Of a stretch of 64,000 nt of DNA, positions 52,991 through 62,773 are shown in pieces. Location of the stretch: assembly GCA_014872815.1 (NCBI GenBank), contig WKFK01000014.1, positions 620,001 to 684,000 of the forward strand. The letters run 5' to 3'. Source of the stretch: Paracoccaceae bacterium. Its GTDB lineage: Bacteria > Pseudomonadota > Alphaproteobacteria > Rhodobacterales > Rhodobacteraceae. A program made the position numbers and the translations under genes. Numbering within the stretch: position 1 is the first letter of the stretch; the number at the start of each line of letters is the position of its first letter. Under the pieces are notes generated by a model. That model made no database searches. It was not told the origin of the DNA and saw only the letters and a program-made list of their open reading frames with translations.

Positions 52991-54303
52991 CAGCCCTGCC
53001 CTGTCTGCAACGATTTGATCCAGCCGGTCACCGCACCGCGATATGTGGCTTTGTCTACATAATACGCCATGCGGGGCACATCGAGATAGTCCATCCCGCC
53101 GGTGGCACGACCAAAGCCGGCGGACTTCTTGGACTGCAATTTTTTCGCAGCCTTTGTACCATCCCGTAAGCCGGTGATGTAGCGCGCCACCATTTCCGCC
53201 TGCTCGTGCCGTCCCTGCCAGCCAAGGCCCGTGGCCTCCACCATGCCCAGCACAAAGAGATCGTCCCGCGCCGGATGGAAGGCATTGAGGTAGAGATGCG
53301 GTGCGTCCCCGCGCCAGTTCAGCAACGTTTTGTCGATGAAAGGATAGTGCAGCTTGTAGCCCGTGGCGGCGAGGATCATGTCGTAGTCCGCCGCGGCGCC
53401 GTCTTTGAACGTCACGGTGTGACCCGAAATGTCTGCGATATCTCCTCGAATGGCGATGTCGCCATGTCCCGCGTGATACAGCACCAAAGAGTTCACCACC
53501 GGATGGCTTTCATAAAGTTTGTAGTCGGGTTTAGGGAAGCCGTATTTCTGCGGATCGCCCACAAACCACTTCAGGATCAGACTGTCGATCGGGCGCTTGA
53601 GCCACATCGGCAGCTTGATCGCCCCGCCCATTGTGTCTGCCGGTTTGCCAAAGACGTATTTGGGCACAAAGTAGTAGCCGCGCCGCATGGAGATATCGCA
53701 GCTTGCGCCATGGTGCACGGCATCTACGGCAATGTCGCAACCGGAGTTCCCTGCCCCCACGATCAAAACGCGCTTGCCGGCAAACTGCTCCGGATGGCGA
53801 TACTTTGAGGCGTGGATCAGTTCGCCGTCAAACTGGCCCGGGAACTGCGGCATGTTGGGCTCGCTCAGCGTGCCATTGGCAATCAAAACACCGGCATAGA
53901 CCGCCTCACTCTGCTGACCGTCTTGACGAGTGACCACCCGCCAGCCCTCGCCGCTCTCCCCCACAGGAGACACCTGCACCACTTCGGTATTGAACTGGTA
54001 GTTACGGCGCAAATCAAAATGCTCTGCAAAGTCGCGGAAATACTGCGCCATCTCGCGATGGGACGGGTATTCGGCCACCTCCGCTTTCATCGGGAAGTCG
54101 GCAAACTCTGTCATGGTTTTAGACGAGATCAGATGCGCGCTCTCATACATGGTGGAGCGTGGCGCCTCGATGTCCCACAGGCCACCCACATCGCCGTGCA
54201 GTTCAAAACCGTCAAAAGAGATGCCCTGCTCCTTCAGAACCTTGGCCATCGCCAGCCCCATGGGCCCCGCTCCAATGAGCGCAAATTTGTCGCTTGTGTG
54301 CAT
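52990..54303 (-). CDS. Flavin-containing monooxygenase
   Basis: The 437-residue class B flavoprotein has the FAD turn GAGPMG at 11-16, the FMO fingerprint FDGELIHASKYR at 158-169 (FxGxxxHxxxYR), and the NADPH turn GAGNSG at 183-188, with ATGYK late. It fits N/S-oxygenases or Baeyer-Villiger enzymes. It is first of four overlapping genes (FMO, BASS carrier, two SDRs) and divergent from a TetR gene. The ATG has GAGAGGAAG upstream. Likely substrates are organic acids, sterol-like compounds or amines, not decided by sequence. Confidence 0.9.
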   Translation of the reverse strand: MHTSDKFALIGAGPMGLAMAKVLKEQGISFDGFELHGDVGGLWDIEAPRSTMYESAHLISSKTMTEFADFPMKAEVAEYPSHREMAQYFRDFAEHFDLRRNYQFNTEVVQVSPVGESGEGWRVVTRQDGQQSEAVYAGVLIANGTLSEPNMPQFPGQFDGELIHASKYRHPEQFAGKRVLIVGAGNSGCDIAVDAVHHGASCDISMRRGYYFVPKYVFGKPADTMGGAIKLPMWLKRPIDSLILKWFVGDPQKYGFPKPDYKLYESHPVVNSLVLYHAGHGDIAIRGDIADISGHTVTFKDGAAADYDMILAATGYKLHYPFIDKTLLNWRGDAPHLYLNAFHPARDDLFVLGMVEATGLGWQGRHEQAEMVARYITGLRDGTKAAKKLQSKKSAGFGRATGGMDYLDVPRMAYYVDKATYRGAVTGWIKSLQTGQG

Positions 54304-54367
54304 CGGCTTCCTCTCCCCCAGAGAGCTTTAAATTGAACATCCGTTAAAAATAAGGCAAGGTCTTTTT

Positions 54368-55048
54368 ATGCTGAAAGATATTCCTCAAGAAAAACAACGG
54401 CAAAGGGCCCCATCCAAACGGGCTTTGGAAACCCGCGCGCGGATTATGGACGCGGCTGAACGGGTGTTTGCCCGCAGCGGATTTGATGCGGCCTCGATTC
54501 GAGACATCGCCGCCGAGGCAGAGGTGCAAGGCGCGCTGGTGAACCACCACGGCGGCAGCAAGGAGGAACTGTTTTGGCGTGTGGTGGCACGGCGGGCGGA
54601 TGTTTTGGGCGATGCCCGTGTCGCCGCATTGGAGACCCGCAAAGCACATGGTCCGCTAACCGTGCCCGCTATTCTGGAGTGTTTCTTCGGGCCGTTTTTT
54701 GAACATGTCGACGTGGGCGGCCCACAGTGGGTGGCCTACGCGCGGATTGTGGCCTTTGTGTCAGCGGATGACCGCTGGAAGGATCTGGCGGCAATCTGTT
54801 TTGACCCGACCGCCAACCGCTTTGTTGAAGAACTAGCCGCGCTCTACGCACCACAGGCCCGCTCCTCCGTGGCAAGCGGATTTGTCTACGCAGTGGCGAG
54901 CATGTTGGCGCTGATCACGTCGCAATGGCGCATGGAGGCGCTCGGTGACGCGCCCATCAACGCAGCTGACCATCTGGACAAACTTGTCGCCTTTTGTGCC
55001 GCAGGGATCGATGCGGCGGCACAGCGTGAAGGGTCGCAAACGACTTAA
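54368..55048 (+). CDS. TetR-family regulator of the FMO operon
   Basis: The 226-residue protein has an N-terminal helix-turn-helix (RALETRARIMDAAERVFARS, then IRDIAAEAEVQGALVNHH) and a long helical ligand domain (about 90-215). It is divergent from the FMO gene with 64 bases between, the usual arrangement for a local repressor. The gap holds A+T-rich TTTAA/TTAAA ends but no perfect palindrome that I can see. Its 3' end overlaps the convergent gene at 55045. Confidence 0.88.
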   Translation: MLKDIPQEKQRQRAPSKRALETRARIMDAAERVFARSGFDAASIRDIAAEAEVQGALVNHHGGSKEELFWRVVARRADVLGDARVAALETRKAHGPLTVPAILECFFGPFFEHVDVGGPQWVAYARIVAFVSADDRWKDLAAICFDPTANRFVEELAALYAPQARSSVASGFVYAVASMLALITSQWRMEALGDAPINAADHLDKLVAFCAAGIDAAAQREGSQTT

Positions 55049-55488
55049 GGGATCAATACCGCAGACCGTTCGTATTGAACCGTGTCCGTGCCCAGATCAT
55101 CGTAGAGCAGCGTCACATACACGGTTTGCACCGAGCCAAGCGGTTGCGTGATGTATATTTGCGTGTCCTCGGGAATGGTCATGGCATTTTCGATATCCGG
55201 CGGGCATTCCGGGATCGGGAAGACCTCCGCCGGGCCGCCGTTAATGACATATTGCACTTCATAAAGCCCGCAGCGCCACGACAGAAGATGGGTGAAATAG
55301 ACCAGATCCTGCCCATCAAATTCGCGCACACCAATCCAGCTGGTTTTGGTCGCCTCCAAGATGGGACGCACTTCGCCTGCGGTGAGAAATTTTCCTGTGG
55401 GGGTTTGATCTTCGGCCACGCGGTCCTCGGCCAGAGCGGTGGAGCCCAACACGCCCAAACAGAGGGTGACCAGCTTGAACAGTTGCAT
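55045..55488 (-). CDS. Exported protein of unknown function
   Basis: The ATG at 55488 gives 147 residues with a signal peptide (MQLFKLVTLCLGVLGSTALA). The mature part is acidic and beta-rich: FLTAGEVRPILEATKTSWIG, LLSWRCGLYEVQYVINGG and VYVTLLYDDLG. Two cysteines (WRCGLY and IPECPP) may pair. It overlaps the convergent TetR gene by four bases. I do not recognise the family. Confidence 0.7.
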   Translation of the reverse strand: MQLFKLVTLCLGVLGSTALAEDRVAEDQTPTGKFLTAGEVRPILEATKTSWIGVREFDGQDLVYFTHLLSWRCGLYEVQYVINGGPAEVFPIPECPPDIENAMTIPEDTQIYITQPLGSVQTVYVTLLYDDLGTDTVQYERSAVLIP

Positions 55489-55593
55489 AAGCGAACGCCT
55501 TTCTATGATTTCTTCAAAAAGTGTAATGCCCGCTTTTGCCACGGGCCTATGCCACGTATAGTCGGCACAAGCATCGTGCAGGGCAATAGAAGA

Positions 55594-56598
55594 ATGACAA
55601 GTAAAGCGCTGAAATCGCAGGTATTCAACGTGGTGGTGGTGGGCCAGAATGGCCGCCTGATGTATGAGGCGGCGCTGTTCGCGGCGTCACTGCGTGCCAA
55701 GTCGCCGATGTTTGCAGGCAAGCTTTATGTGGCAGAACCAGCCCCCGGCCCGCGCTGGGAAAGAGACCCGCGCATCGGTAATCCGGATGTGCGCGCGCTG
55801 CTGGAAGACCTTGGCGCGGAGATTTTGCCGTTTGAGACGCCGGTGTTTGGCGAGCCGTACGCTTATGGCAACAAGATCGAGCTGCTGTCCGCCCTGCCTG
55901 TTGGTGAACCCTTTGTGTTTTTTGACACCGACACGCTGATTATGGATGAACTCAGCACGGTGCCGTTCGATTTTGACCGCCCCTCAGCGAGTTTGCGCGT
56001 GGAAGGCACCTGGCCAATTCCGCCGCTGTATGGGCCGCAATACACCGGCATCTGGAAGGCGCTTTATGACCGCTTTGGATTGGATTTTGAAAGCTCGCTG
56101 GATCTGAGCCAGCCGGATGAGTACTGGCGGCGCTACCTCTATTTCAACGCTGGGTTCTTCTATTACCGCTGCCCCAAAGTGTTTGGCGAGTTGTTCTTGG
56201 AATACGCCCGCAGTGTCAGTGACAATCCACCAGACGAACTGGCCTGTCAGGCGATTTATCCTTGGCTGGACCAAATTGTTTTGCCGCTGGTGATCCATGG
56301 CTTGGGCGGCGGACGCGATGCGTTGCCCAATGGCTACCTGGACGGATCAGTGAGCTGTCACTACCGGCTGATGCCGCTGCTCTATGCGCGGGAACGTGAT
56401 GCGGTGGTGGAGGTGCTGGAAGAGGTCGCTGCGCCCAACAAGATCAAAAAAGTGCTGAAGCAATATGATCCGTTCAAGCGCATGATTTATCAAAACCGCG
56501 GCCACAAGGCGCGCGCGCTGTTTGATCGCGACCACTTGCCACGCAAAGAGCAGGCCATTCGCAACACGCTGAAAAAGAACGGCTATTGGCTGCGCTAG
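55594..56598 (+). CDS. Glycosyltransferase-like protein (GT-A fold)
   Basis: The ATG at 55594 gives 334 residues. FVFFDTDTLIMDELS has the DxD-like motif of GT-A enzymes (as in GT8), preceded by the NKIELLSALP block. The C-terminal third is charged and helical (KKVLKQYDPFKRMIYQNRGH). No signal peptide or membrane segment is seen. It may act on cell-surface glycans, but there is no neighbouring glycan cluster. It stands alone before metY. Confidence 0.75.
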   Translation: MTSKALKSQVFNVVVVGQNGRLMYEAALFAASLRAKSPMFAGKLYVAEPAPGPRWERDPRIGNPDVRALLEDLGAEILPFETPVFGEPYAYGNKIELLSALPVGEPFVFFDTDTLIMDELSTVPFDFDRPSASLRVEGTWPIPPLYGPQYTGIWKALYDRFGLDFESSLDLSQPDEYWRRYLYFNAGFFYYRCPKVFGELFLEYARSVSDNPPDELACQAIYPWLDQIVLPLVIHGLGGGRDALPNGYLDGSVSCHYRLMPLLYARERDAVVEVLEEVAAPNKIKKVLKQYDPFKRMIYQNRGHKARALFDRDHLPRKEQAIRNTLKKNGYWLR

Positions 56599-56815
56599 CG
56601 GACTGGACGGCCAAGGATTGCTGCCCCATTCATCCTCTATCCATCGGTGTGGCTTGGACGGCGTTCGCCCTGCCGTGCTTTTGACGGCCAAACCGTTCCG
56701 GTTGTGAGGTTTTCCAAGGAAATACGACTTTAGACAGTCTTGATCCCCAACTTTGGTTGCGTGACGCCTTTGCTCTGCCTAACACTTGGCGCGAGAATTT
56801 TTAGGGAGAACAACG

Positions 56816-58105
56816 ATGTCTGAAGCGACCTACGGTTTTGACACATTGCAAATTCACGCGGGCGCACGGCCCGATCCGGCCACCGGTGCGCGGCAGACGC
56901 CGATTTACCAGTCCACCGCCTATGTGTTCCGCGACGCCGAGCACGCCGCCGCGCTCTTCAACCTGCAAGAAGTGGGCTACATCTACTCCCGCCTGACCAA
57001 CCCAACCGTGGCCGTGCTGCAAGAGCGTATCGCGACCCTGGAAGGCGGCGTGGGTGCGGTCTGCTGTTCGTCCGGTCACGCAGCGCAGATCATGGCGCTG
57101 TTCCCGCTGATGCAGCCGGGCTGCAATGTGGTGGCCTCCTCCCGCCTCTATGGCGGCACCATCACCCAGTTCAGCCAGACCATCAAACGCTTTGGCTGGT
57201 CCGCGACCTTTGTCGACACTGACGATCTGGACGCGGTGGCAGCGGCGATTGATGAAAACACCCGCGCGGTGTTCTGTGAGTCCGTGGCCAACCCAGGTGG
57301 CTACATCAGCGACATCGAAGCCTTGGCCAAAGTGGCCGACAACGCAGGCGTGCCGCTGATCGTGGACAACACTTCGGCCACGCCCTACCTCTGCAACCCA
57401 ATTGCCTTGGGTGCGACGCTGGTTGTGCACTCCACCACCAAATACCTGACAGGCAATGGCACCGTGACCGGCGGCTGTATCGTCGACAGCGGCAAATTTG
57501 ACTGGTCCGCCAGCGACAAATTCCCATCCCTGAGCCAGCCGGAACCAGCCTACCACGGCCTTCGCTTCCATGAGACCTTTGGGCCGCTGGCCTTCACCTT
57601 CCACGGCATCGCCATTGGTCTGCGCGACCTCGGCATGACCATGAACCCGCAGGCGGCGCATTACACGCTGATGGGCATCGAGACGCTGTCGCTGCGCATG
57701 GAGCGCCATGTGGAGAATGCCAAAACCGTCGCCGGTTGGCTCGAAGGCCATGAGCATGTGGATTACGTGACCTACGCCGGTCTGCCCTCTTCGCCTTACC
57801 ATGATCGTGTAGAGCGGATCTGTCCAAAAGGCGCTGGTGGCCTGTTCACCGTGGCGCTGAAAGGCGGCTATGACGCCTGTGTGAAGTTTGTCGACAGCCT
57901 GGAGATTTTCTCCCACGTTGCCAACCTCGGCGATGCGCGCAGCCTGGTGATCCACTCCGCTTCCACCACCCACCGCCAATTGACACCGGAACAGCAGGAA
58001 GCGGCCGGAGCGGGGCCAAATGTGGTTCGGATTTCGATTGGCATCGAAAACAGCGAAGACCTGATCGCCGATCTGGATCAGGCGCTGAAGAAAGCGCACA
58101 GCTAA
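56816..58105 (+). CDS. metY: O-acetylhomoserine sulfhydrylase / aminocarboxypropyltransferase
   Basis: MetY makes homocysteine from O-acetylhomoserine and sulfide (direct sulfhydrylation) with PLP. GGGAG before the ATG at 56816 gives 429 residues. The PLP lysine is in HSTTKYLTGNG, and TPIYQSTAYVF, YIYSRLTNPTV and SSGHAAQIMALF are typical of the Cys/Met PLP class. No SAM riboswitch was recognised in the 217-base leader. A terminator follows directly. Confidence 0.93.
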   Translation: MSEATYGFDTLQIHAGARPDPATGARQTPIYQSTAYVFRDAEHAAALFNLQEVGYIYSRLTNPTVAVLQERIATLEGGVGAVCCSSGHAAQIMALFPLMQPGCNVVASSRLYGGTITQFSQTIKRFGWSATFVDTDDLDAVAAAIDENTRAVFCESVANPGGYISDIEALAKVADNAGVPLIVDNTSATPYLCNPIALGATLVVHSTTKYLTGNGTVTGGCIVDSGKFDWSASDKFPSLSQPEPAYHGLRFHETFGPLAFTFHGIAIGLRDLGMTMNPQAAHYTLMGIETLSLRMERHVENAKTVAGWLEGHEHVDYVTYAGLPSSPYHDRVERICPKGAGGLFTVALKGGYDACVKFVDSLEIFSHVANLGDARSLVIHSASTTHRQLTPEQQEAAGAGPNVVRISIGIENSEDLIADLDQALKKAHS

Positions 58106-58132
58106 GGCCAAGCCCCTTCTCAAATCGTTCTG

Positions 58133-58170
58133 AAGACCGCCCCAATCACAGCTTTGGGGCGGTCTTTGTT
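58133..58170 (+). terminator. Rho-independent terminator after metY
   Basis: AAGACCGCCCCAA pairs perfectly with TTGGGGCGGTCTT (13 bases) across an eight-base loop and is followed by a T-rich tail. Confidence 0.9.
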
Positions 58171-58320
58171 TACCATAGCCTCACATTGTGGCCGCAAACC
58201 GCCGAAGACACGCCAACTTGCGGCGGCTTTTCCTTCCCCTTCGGCGATAACTTGCTATAAATCCTACAATTCTGAGCAAGGTCGCGCCTTGCCACTCACT
58301 CGCATGCTAGGGCTTGATGC

Positions 58321-60963
58321 ATGACTTCGGATCTCGCGCTTACACTATCTTTTGAGGGCATTGGCCTTTTGACCCGGGTGCCGGGCGGCTGGCATTTGCT
58401 GGGAGAAGTGGGGCTTGATAGTCCGGATTTGGTTGGCGACTTGGCACAGCTCAGGGCACAAGCCGTGGCTGTGGGCGGTGAGGATTTCACCAGCACGCTG
58501 GTGCTGCCCAATGATCAGATCAAGTACCTGACCCTGCCTGCGGGCCGGATGAGCGAGAAAAAGCGCCGTCAGAAGGCGGAAGATGCGCTGGAGGCGGAGA
58601 CCCCCTATCGCGCCGATCAGCTGGTGTTTGACATCGCCATGCGGGATAAGACCCCACACGTGGCCGCCGTGGCGCGCGACACACTGGATGAGGCGGAAGC
58701 CTTTGCAGTGGAGCATGCATTTAACCCGGTGGCATTCACCGCCATCCCTGACGAAGCGAGCTTTTCGGGCGCCCCAGACTTCGGGGACACGGCGCACGCC
58801 CGCGCCGCAGGCATCAAGGTCAAGGCGGACAAGACGGCCATTTTAGTCGTGGGCCAAGGACCACTACCAGAGCCTAAGCCAGAGCCTCAACCTACGCCTG
58901 AGCCGGAGCCAACGCCACAAGCGGAGCTAAAGCTGGACATCCCACCAGCGCCACCAGTAGCGGCGGAAGCAACAGTCGACGCCGTGCCTGCGCCCGCGCC
59001 TGTTAAAGAGACGCAAGCCGAAACGCCCACTGCACCGGCTAAGCCAAAGCAAACCGCAGAGGCAAACGCGCCAAAACCCGAGTCCAAGCCAGCGGCCAAA
59101 CAACCGGCCACGGCGGAAAAAGCTGAGCCCTCCGAACCAGCCGCGCTGAAAGAAGACGCAAAGCCAGAAGAACCAGCGGCAGCTTTTGCATCCATCCGAG
59201 CGCAAAAGAACTCGCCGGAGGAAACCCAAGCCGCGCCCGGACTTAGCGGTGTCACCCGCAAGGTCAGCGGCACTAACGCGCCCAGCATTCCAACAGATAC
59301 CGGAGACGGCAAAACGCCGCCGTTGCGCTTTGATCCCGCGAAAGCCGTTGCAGGGCTCAAAACAGCCAAAGATGAAGACAAGACCGATGGCGCTGCTGCT
59401 GAGGACACATCGGACGCAGACTCAGAGGCAGCAACCTTCGCCAGTGCACGCAGTAAAACCAAGATTGCCGGTCCCGCACCGAAGCTTGGCAAGAAGCAGG
59501 CCAAAAAAGCGGCCAAAGACGCATCTGCGCAAGAAAAGCACAAGATGACCATGTTTGGCGCACGCCCACAGGAGGTTCGCGGCAAACCGAAACACTTGGG
59601 ACTGATCCTAACCACACTCTTGCTGGTGTTGATGGCAATTGTGGCTTTGTGGGCGACATATGCGACCGAGGACGGGCTGGCTGGATTGTTTGGCAAAGAC
59701 GAACCAGAAGCCGTTGACGTAGCGATCGCGCCTACCGTCGCAGACCCCGAGGAGGCACCTGAAACCGCGGTTGCGGAAGACGCCGCTGCTGACATGGCTC
59801 TGACGACGGAGCCTGAGGCGGTTGCCTCCGCAGAGGCTGAGCTGGCACCGGACACCGAATTGCCACCTGCAGACGCGCCTCTGGTCGTTACCGTGCCTGA
59901 TGGCATGACGCCCAACCCGACCGAGAATGTGGATACGGCGCTTTTGGAGCCGCTCGCGCCGGAAAGCATCACCGACAGCGCCGAAATCGAAGCCATGTTG
60001 GACGATGTCGGCGACGGCAACGTAGATCCTGCTGAAGCCGAAGCACGCTATGCCGTGACCGGCATCTGGCAGAGGGCGCCGGAGCAGCCCTTTGAAGTGG
60101 CGACCGACACCAGTGACGACATTTACATCGCTTCGGTGGATCGGGATACAATCGGGTTTGACGCTGTGACATTGCCTGCGCCGGAGGCACTGGCAACAGA
60201 TCTCCCTGCGCGCGCGCAAGTGAACCCGGCAGCGGCCAATACTACCTTCAATTTGGATGAGCGTGGTCTTGTTGTCGCAACGCCGGAAGGGGCGCTCAAC
60301 CCCGAGGGGGTGATGGTCTACGCTGGACGCCCACCTGTGTTTCCAGCCGCCTACCCCAAACGCATCATCGTTGGACAAAACCCGCAAACCGCTGAGAACG
60401 ACAGCAACCGTTTGGCAACTCTGCGCCCCAAACTGCGCCCTAGCGATCTGATGGAGCGAAATGAACGCGCCAATTTTGGCGGGCGGACGCGCGCGGAATT
60501 GGCTGCTGTCCGTCCAAAGTTGCGACCGGAAAATGCCAAGCTGGCCGACGAGAAAGACACGACCCCGACACAGTACGCGGTAAAAGTTTCGCCGCGCCCA
60601 CGACTAAAGCCCGCAAACATTGCGCAGCTGGCAGCTCGCGCAGCGCCTGAAACATCTGGCACCACGGCAACCGCGGCCGCCGTACCAGCAGCGGTCTCCG
60701 TCGCGCCCGACATCCCAACCACCGCCTCAGTTGCGCGCCAAGCCACCATCAAGAACGCAATCAACCTCAAAAAGGTAAACTTGATTGGTGTGTATGGCAC
60801 CTCCTCCAACCGCCGTGCTTTGGTGCGCCTGTCCAGCGGACGCTACAAGAAGGTGCAAGTTGGCGATCGCATCGACGGCGGTCGGGTGTCGGCAATCAAT
60901 CAGGACGAACTGCACTACACCAAGGGCAAACGCCAAGTCGTCCTGAAGATGCCGAAAGGCTAA
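58321..60963 (+). CDS. Large inner-membrane protein with GspL-like and GspC/PilP-like ends
   Basis: The 880-residue protein has an N-terminal domain of about 180 residues with an actin/GspL-like pattern (ALTLSFEGIGLLTRV, FTSTLVLPNDQIKYLTLP). It is followed by a long Pro/Ala/Glu/Lys-rich region (180-420, repeated PEP, EPEPTP and KP runs), one membrane segment at 426-449 (LGLILTTLLLVLMAIVALWA), an acidic Ala-rich outer linker, and a C-terminal domain near 800-880 (KKVNLIGVYGTSSNRRALVR, YKKVQVGDRIDGGRVSAIN) like the GspC homology region or PilP. It may join a secretion or pilus machine. No partner genes are adjacent. Low-complexity parts invite wrong database hits such as initiation factor IF-2. 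Confidence 0.78.
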   Translation: MTSDLALTLSFEGIGLLTRVPGGWHLLGEVGLDSPDLVGDLAQLRAQAVAVGGEDFTSTLVLPNDQIKYLTLPAGRMSEKKRRQKAEDALEAETPYRADQLVFDIAMRDKTPHVAAVARDTLDEAEAFAVEHAFNPVAFTAIPDEASFSGAPDFGDTAHARAAGIKVKADKTAILVVGQGPLPEPKPEPQPTPEPEPTPQAELKLDIPPAPPVAAEATVDAVPAPAPVKETQAETPTAPAKPKQTAEANAPKPESKPAAKQPATAEKAEPSEPAALKEDAKPEEPAAAFASIRAQKNSPEETQAAPGLSGVTRKVSGTNAPSIPTDTGDGKTPPLRFDPAKAVAGLKTAKDEDKTDGAAAEDTSDADSEAATFASARSKTKIAGPAPKLGKKQAKKAAKDASAQEKHKMTMFGARPQEVRGKPKHLGLILTTLLLVLMAIVALWATYATEDGLAGLFGKDEPEAVDVAIAPTVADPEEAPETAVAEDAAADMALTTEPEAVASAEAELAPDTELPPADAPLVVTVPDGMTPNPTENVDTALLEPLAPESITDSAEIEAMLDDVGDGNVDPAEAEARYAVTGIWQRAPEQPFEVATDTSDDIYIASVDRDTIGFDAVTLPAPEALATDLPARAQVNPAAANTTFNLDERGLVVATPEGALNPEGVMVYAGRPPVFPAAYPKRIIVGQNPQTAENDSNRLATLRPKLRPSDLMERNERANFGGRTRAELAAVRPKLRPENAKLADEKDTTPTQYAVKVSPRPRLKPANIAQLAARAAPETSGTTATAAAVPAAVSVAPDIPTTASVARQATIKNAINLKKVNLIGVYGTSSNRRALVRLSSGRYKKVQVGDRIDGGRVSAINQDELHYTKGKRQVVLKMPKG

Positions 60964-60973
60964 ACCTTCTGGC

Positions 60974-62698
60974 TTACTGCGTGACCACGGGATGCACAGC
61001 GCCTTCATAGATGGTGCCCCAGATCTTCACCTCCTTGATCTCAGAGGTGGGCACCTCATAAGGATTGGCCTCCAGCACCACAAAATCCGCCCGTTTGCCT
61101 GCGCGAATAGAGCCGAGATCGTGCTCTCGTTTCATCACCCAGGCTGCATCAATGGTGATGGCACGCATGGCCTCATGCACTGTTAAAGATTCAACCTGAG
61201 CATTCTGCGTGCCGTTTATGGTGGTTCGGTTCACCGCTGCATCGGCCAACGCCAGCGGACTCAACGGCGCCATCGGATTATCAGAGTGCAAGGCAACTGT
61301 CACATTTTGCCGCCGCGCTGCGCCAAGTGGCACCATGTAGCGAGCAATATCTTCCCCCAACCAGTTCTGTGCGTAGATGTCCGCCAGAATGTACTGGTAA
61401 TACGGGTTGGCCGAGACGGCCATGCCAAGCGCGCCCATCTGGCGCAACTGCTCCTCATGAGCAAAGGCAAAATGCTCCAGCGTGGTGCGGTGATCAAACC
61501 GCGGGGTTTCCGCCTGCGCCCGCTGCACAATACCGATCAGCGCTTCGGCTGACTTGTCTCCATTTGTGTGGGCGTGAATCTGAAACCCCTGGTTCCAAAA
61601 AAACCGTGCCCATTTTTCGGTCTCGCTGAGCGGCGCCATCCAGATGCCTTCGTGGCCGTCTTTGTAGCCAGGAAAACCGTACTGGCTGAGGCCAGAGAAG
61701 ATTGCCCCATCCATCATGATTTTGAAGTGATCCTTGATCGCCACCAGCTCGGTATTTCCGGCACGCCAGCCTTCGATTTCTGCCAACGCCTCCTCCGGTG
61801 TCTTCTTCCGTGCAAGAAAATCCGTAATCAACGGCGTCAGAACCAAACGGGTTGGCGGCTTCACACGCGCTGCAGTCGCGCGGATCAGCGCAATCTCCCC
61901 TTCCGGATCCCCAAAGATGCCCGTGCCCATGTCCAGCGCCGAGGTCACACCGGCCTGATGCAGCATCTCATAGAAATTTTCCATGCCCTTGCCGTAGCGA
62001 TCCGGCGCAAACAGGAAGGGCATTTTGGCGACCAAGACTTTAGCGCCGTTTTCCCAAAAGTGACCGTCTTCCCAGCTGGCTTCATCGGGATAGACCTGTG
62101 CGTCCGCCTCGGTAATACCAAGCAAATCAAACGCGGCATCATTGCCAATCACTTCGTGGAAACTGCGGTGCCACAGCATGACCGGCGTGTTCGGGAACAG
62201 CTCGTTTAACAGCGGGCGCTTCACGTCCCCGTGCCATAGTTGGTGATAGCCCCAAGCAATGAACGGCACAGACTGGTCGGGGTTGGACGCTTCATATGTC
62301 GCAACCAACTCTTTTAAGCGCGCTACGTAATCGTCATGGGTTTTGGCCCCCGGAAAGTCGCCCGTTGGCAAATGCCAATCATCCGGTGCCAAAAACGGAA
62401 ACTGTGTCAGTACAGCTGGCAATGACGGATGAATATGCGGGTCAATGAAACCGGGCATCAGCACTTTGTCGGCAAAGCGATCATCGACCACGGCCCCGTG
62501 ATTTTCGACGTAATCGCTCAGGCTGTCCAAACTGCCAACAGAGACAATGCGCCCGTCTGCTACGGCCACAGCCGTCGCTTCGGGAATATTGCTCTCCATC
62601 GTAATGATCTTCTGAGCCGTATAAATTGTCATGCCCTCGGCAAAAACAGCCGTCGACATAAACAGCGCCCCCATGGCGCCAAGCGCAAATTTCAACAT
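60974..62698 (-). CDS. Exported amidohydrolase (YtcJ-like)
   Basis: The 574-residue protein has a signal peptide (MLKFALGAMGALFMSTAVFA) and is therefore periplasmic. The amidohydrolase-3 barrel shows PGFIDPHIHP, then WHRSFHEVIGN, QIHAHTNGDKS and LHSDNPMAPLSP with the remaining ligands. The substrate is unknown; the family includes N-substituted formamide and other amidases. It ends 10 bases from the convergent 880-residue gene. A hppD transcript terminator separates it from hppD upstream. Confidence 0.88.
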   Translation of the reverse strand: MLKFALGAMGALFMSTAVFAEGMTIYTAQKIITMESNIPEATAVAVADGRIVSVGSLDSLSDYVENHGAVVDDRFADKVLMPGFIDPHIHPSLPAVLTQFPFLAPDDWHLPTGDFPGAKTHDDYVARLKELVATYEASNPDQSVPFIAWGYHQLWHGDVKRPLLNELFPNTPVMLWHRSFHEVIGNDAAFDLLGITEADAQVYPDEASWEDGHFWENGAKVLVAKMPFLFAPDRYGKGMENFYEMLHQAGVTSALDMGTGIFGDPEGEIALIRATAARVKPPTRLVLTPLITDFLARKKTPEEALAEIEGWRAGNTELVAIKDHFKIMMDGAIFSGLSQYGFPGYKDGHEGIWMAPLSETEKWARFFWNQGFQIHAHTNGDKSAEALIGIVQRAQAETPRFDHRTTLEHFAFAHEEQLRQMGALGMAVSANPYYQYILADIYAQNWLGEDIARYMVPLGAARRQNVTVALHSDNPMAPLSPLALADAAVNRTTINGTQNAQVESLTVHEAMRAITIDAAWVMKREHDLGSIRAGKRADFVVLEANPYEVPTSEIKEVKIWGTIYEGAVHPVVTQ

Positions 62699-62773
62699 GT
62701 AACCACTCTTTCAAAAGGACTTCTAAATTCACCTTAGAAGTGTGGCCCCACAAAACAACTGGCTTTAGGACAT

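Noticed and set aside
56599-56815. Possible SAM-II riboswitch before metY
   Set aside because: Such switches often precede metY-like genes in alphaproteobacteria, but neither the loop pattern nor the closing GCTAAA-type segment can be found; only weak short stems occur.
58321-60963. Translation initiation factor IF-2
   Set aside because: Only the Ala/Pro/Glu/Lys-rich span is reminiscent; there is no GTPase domain.
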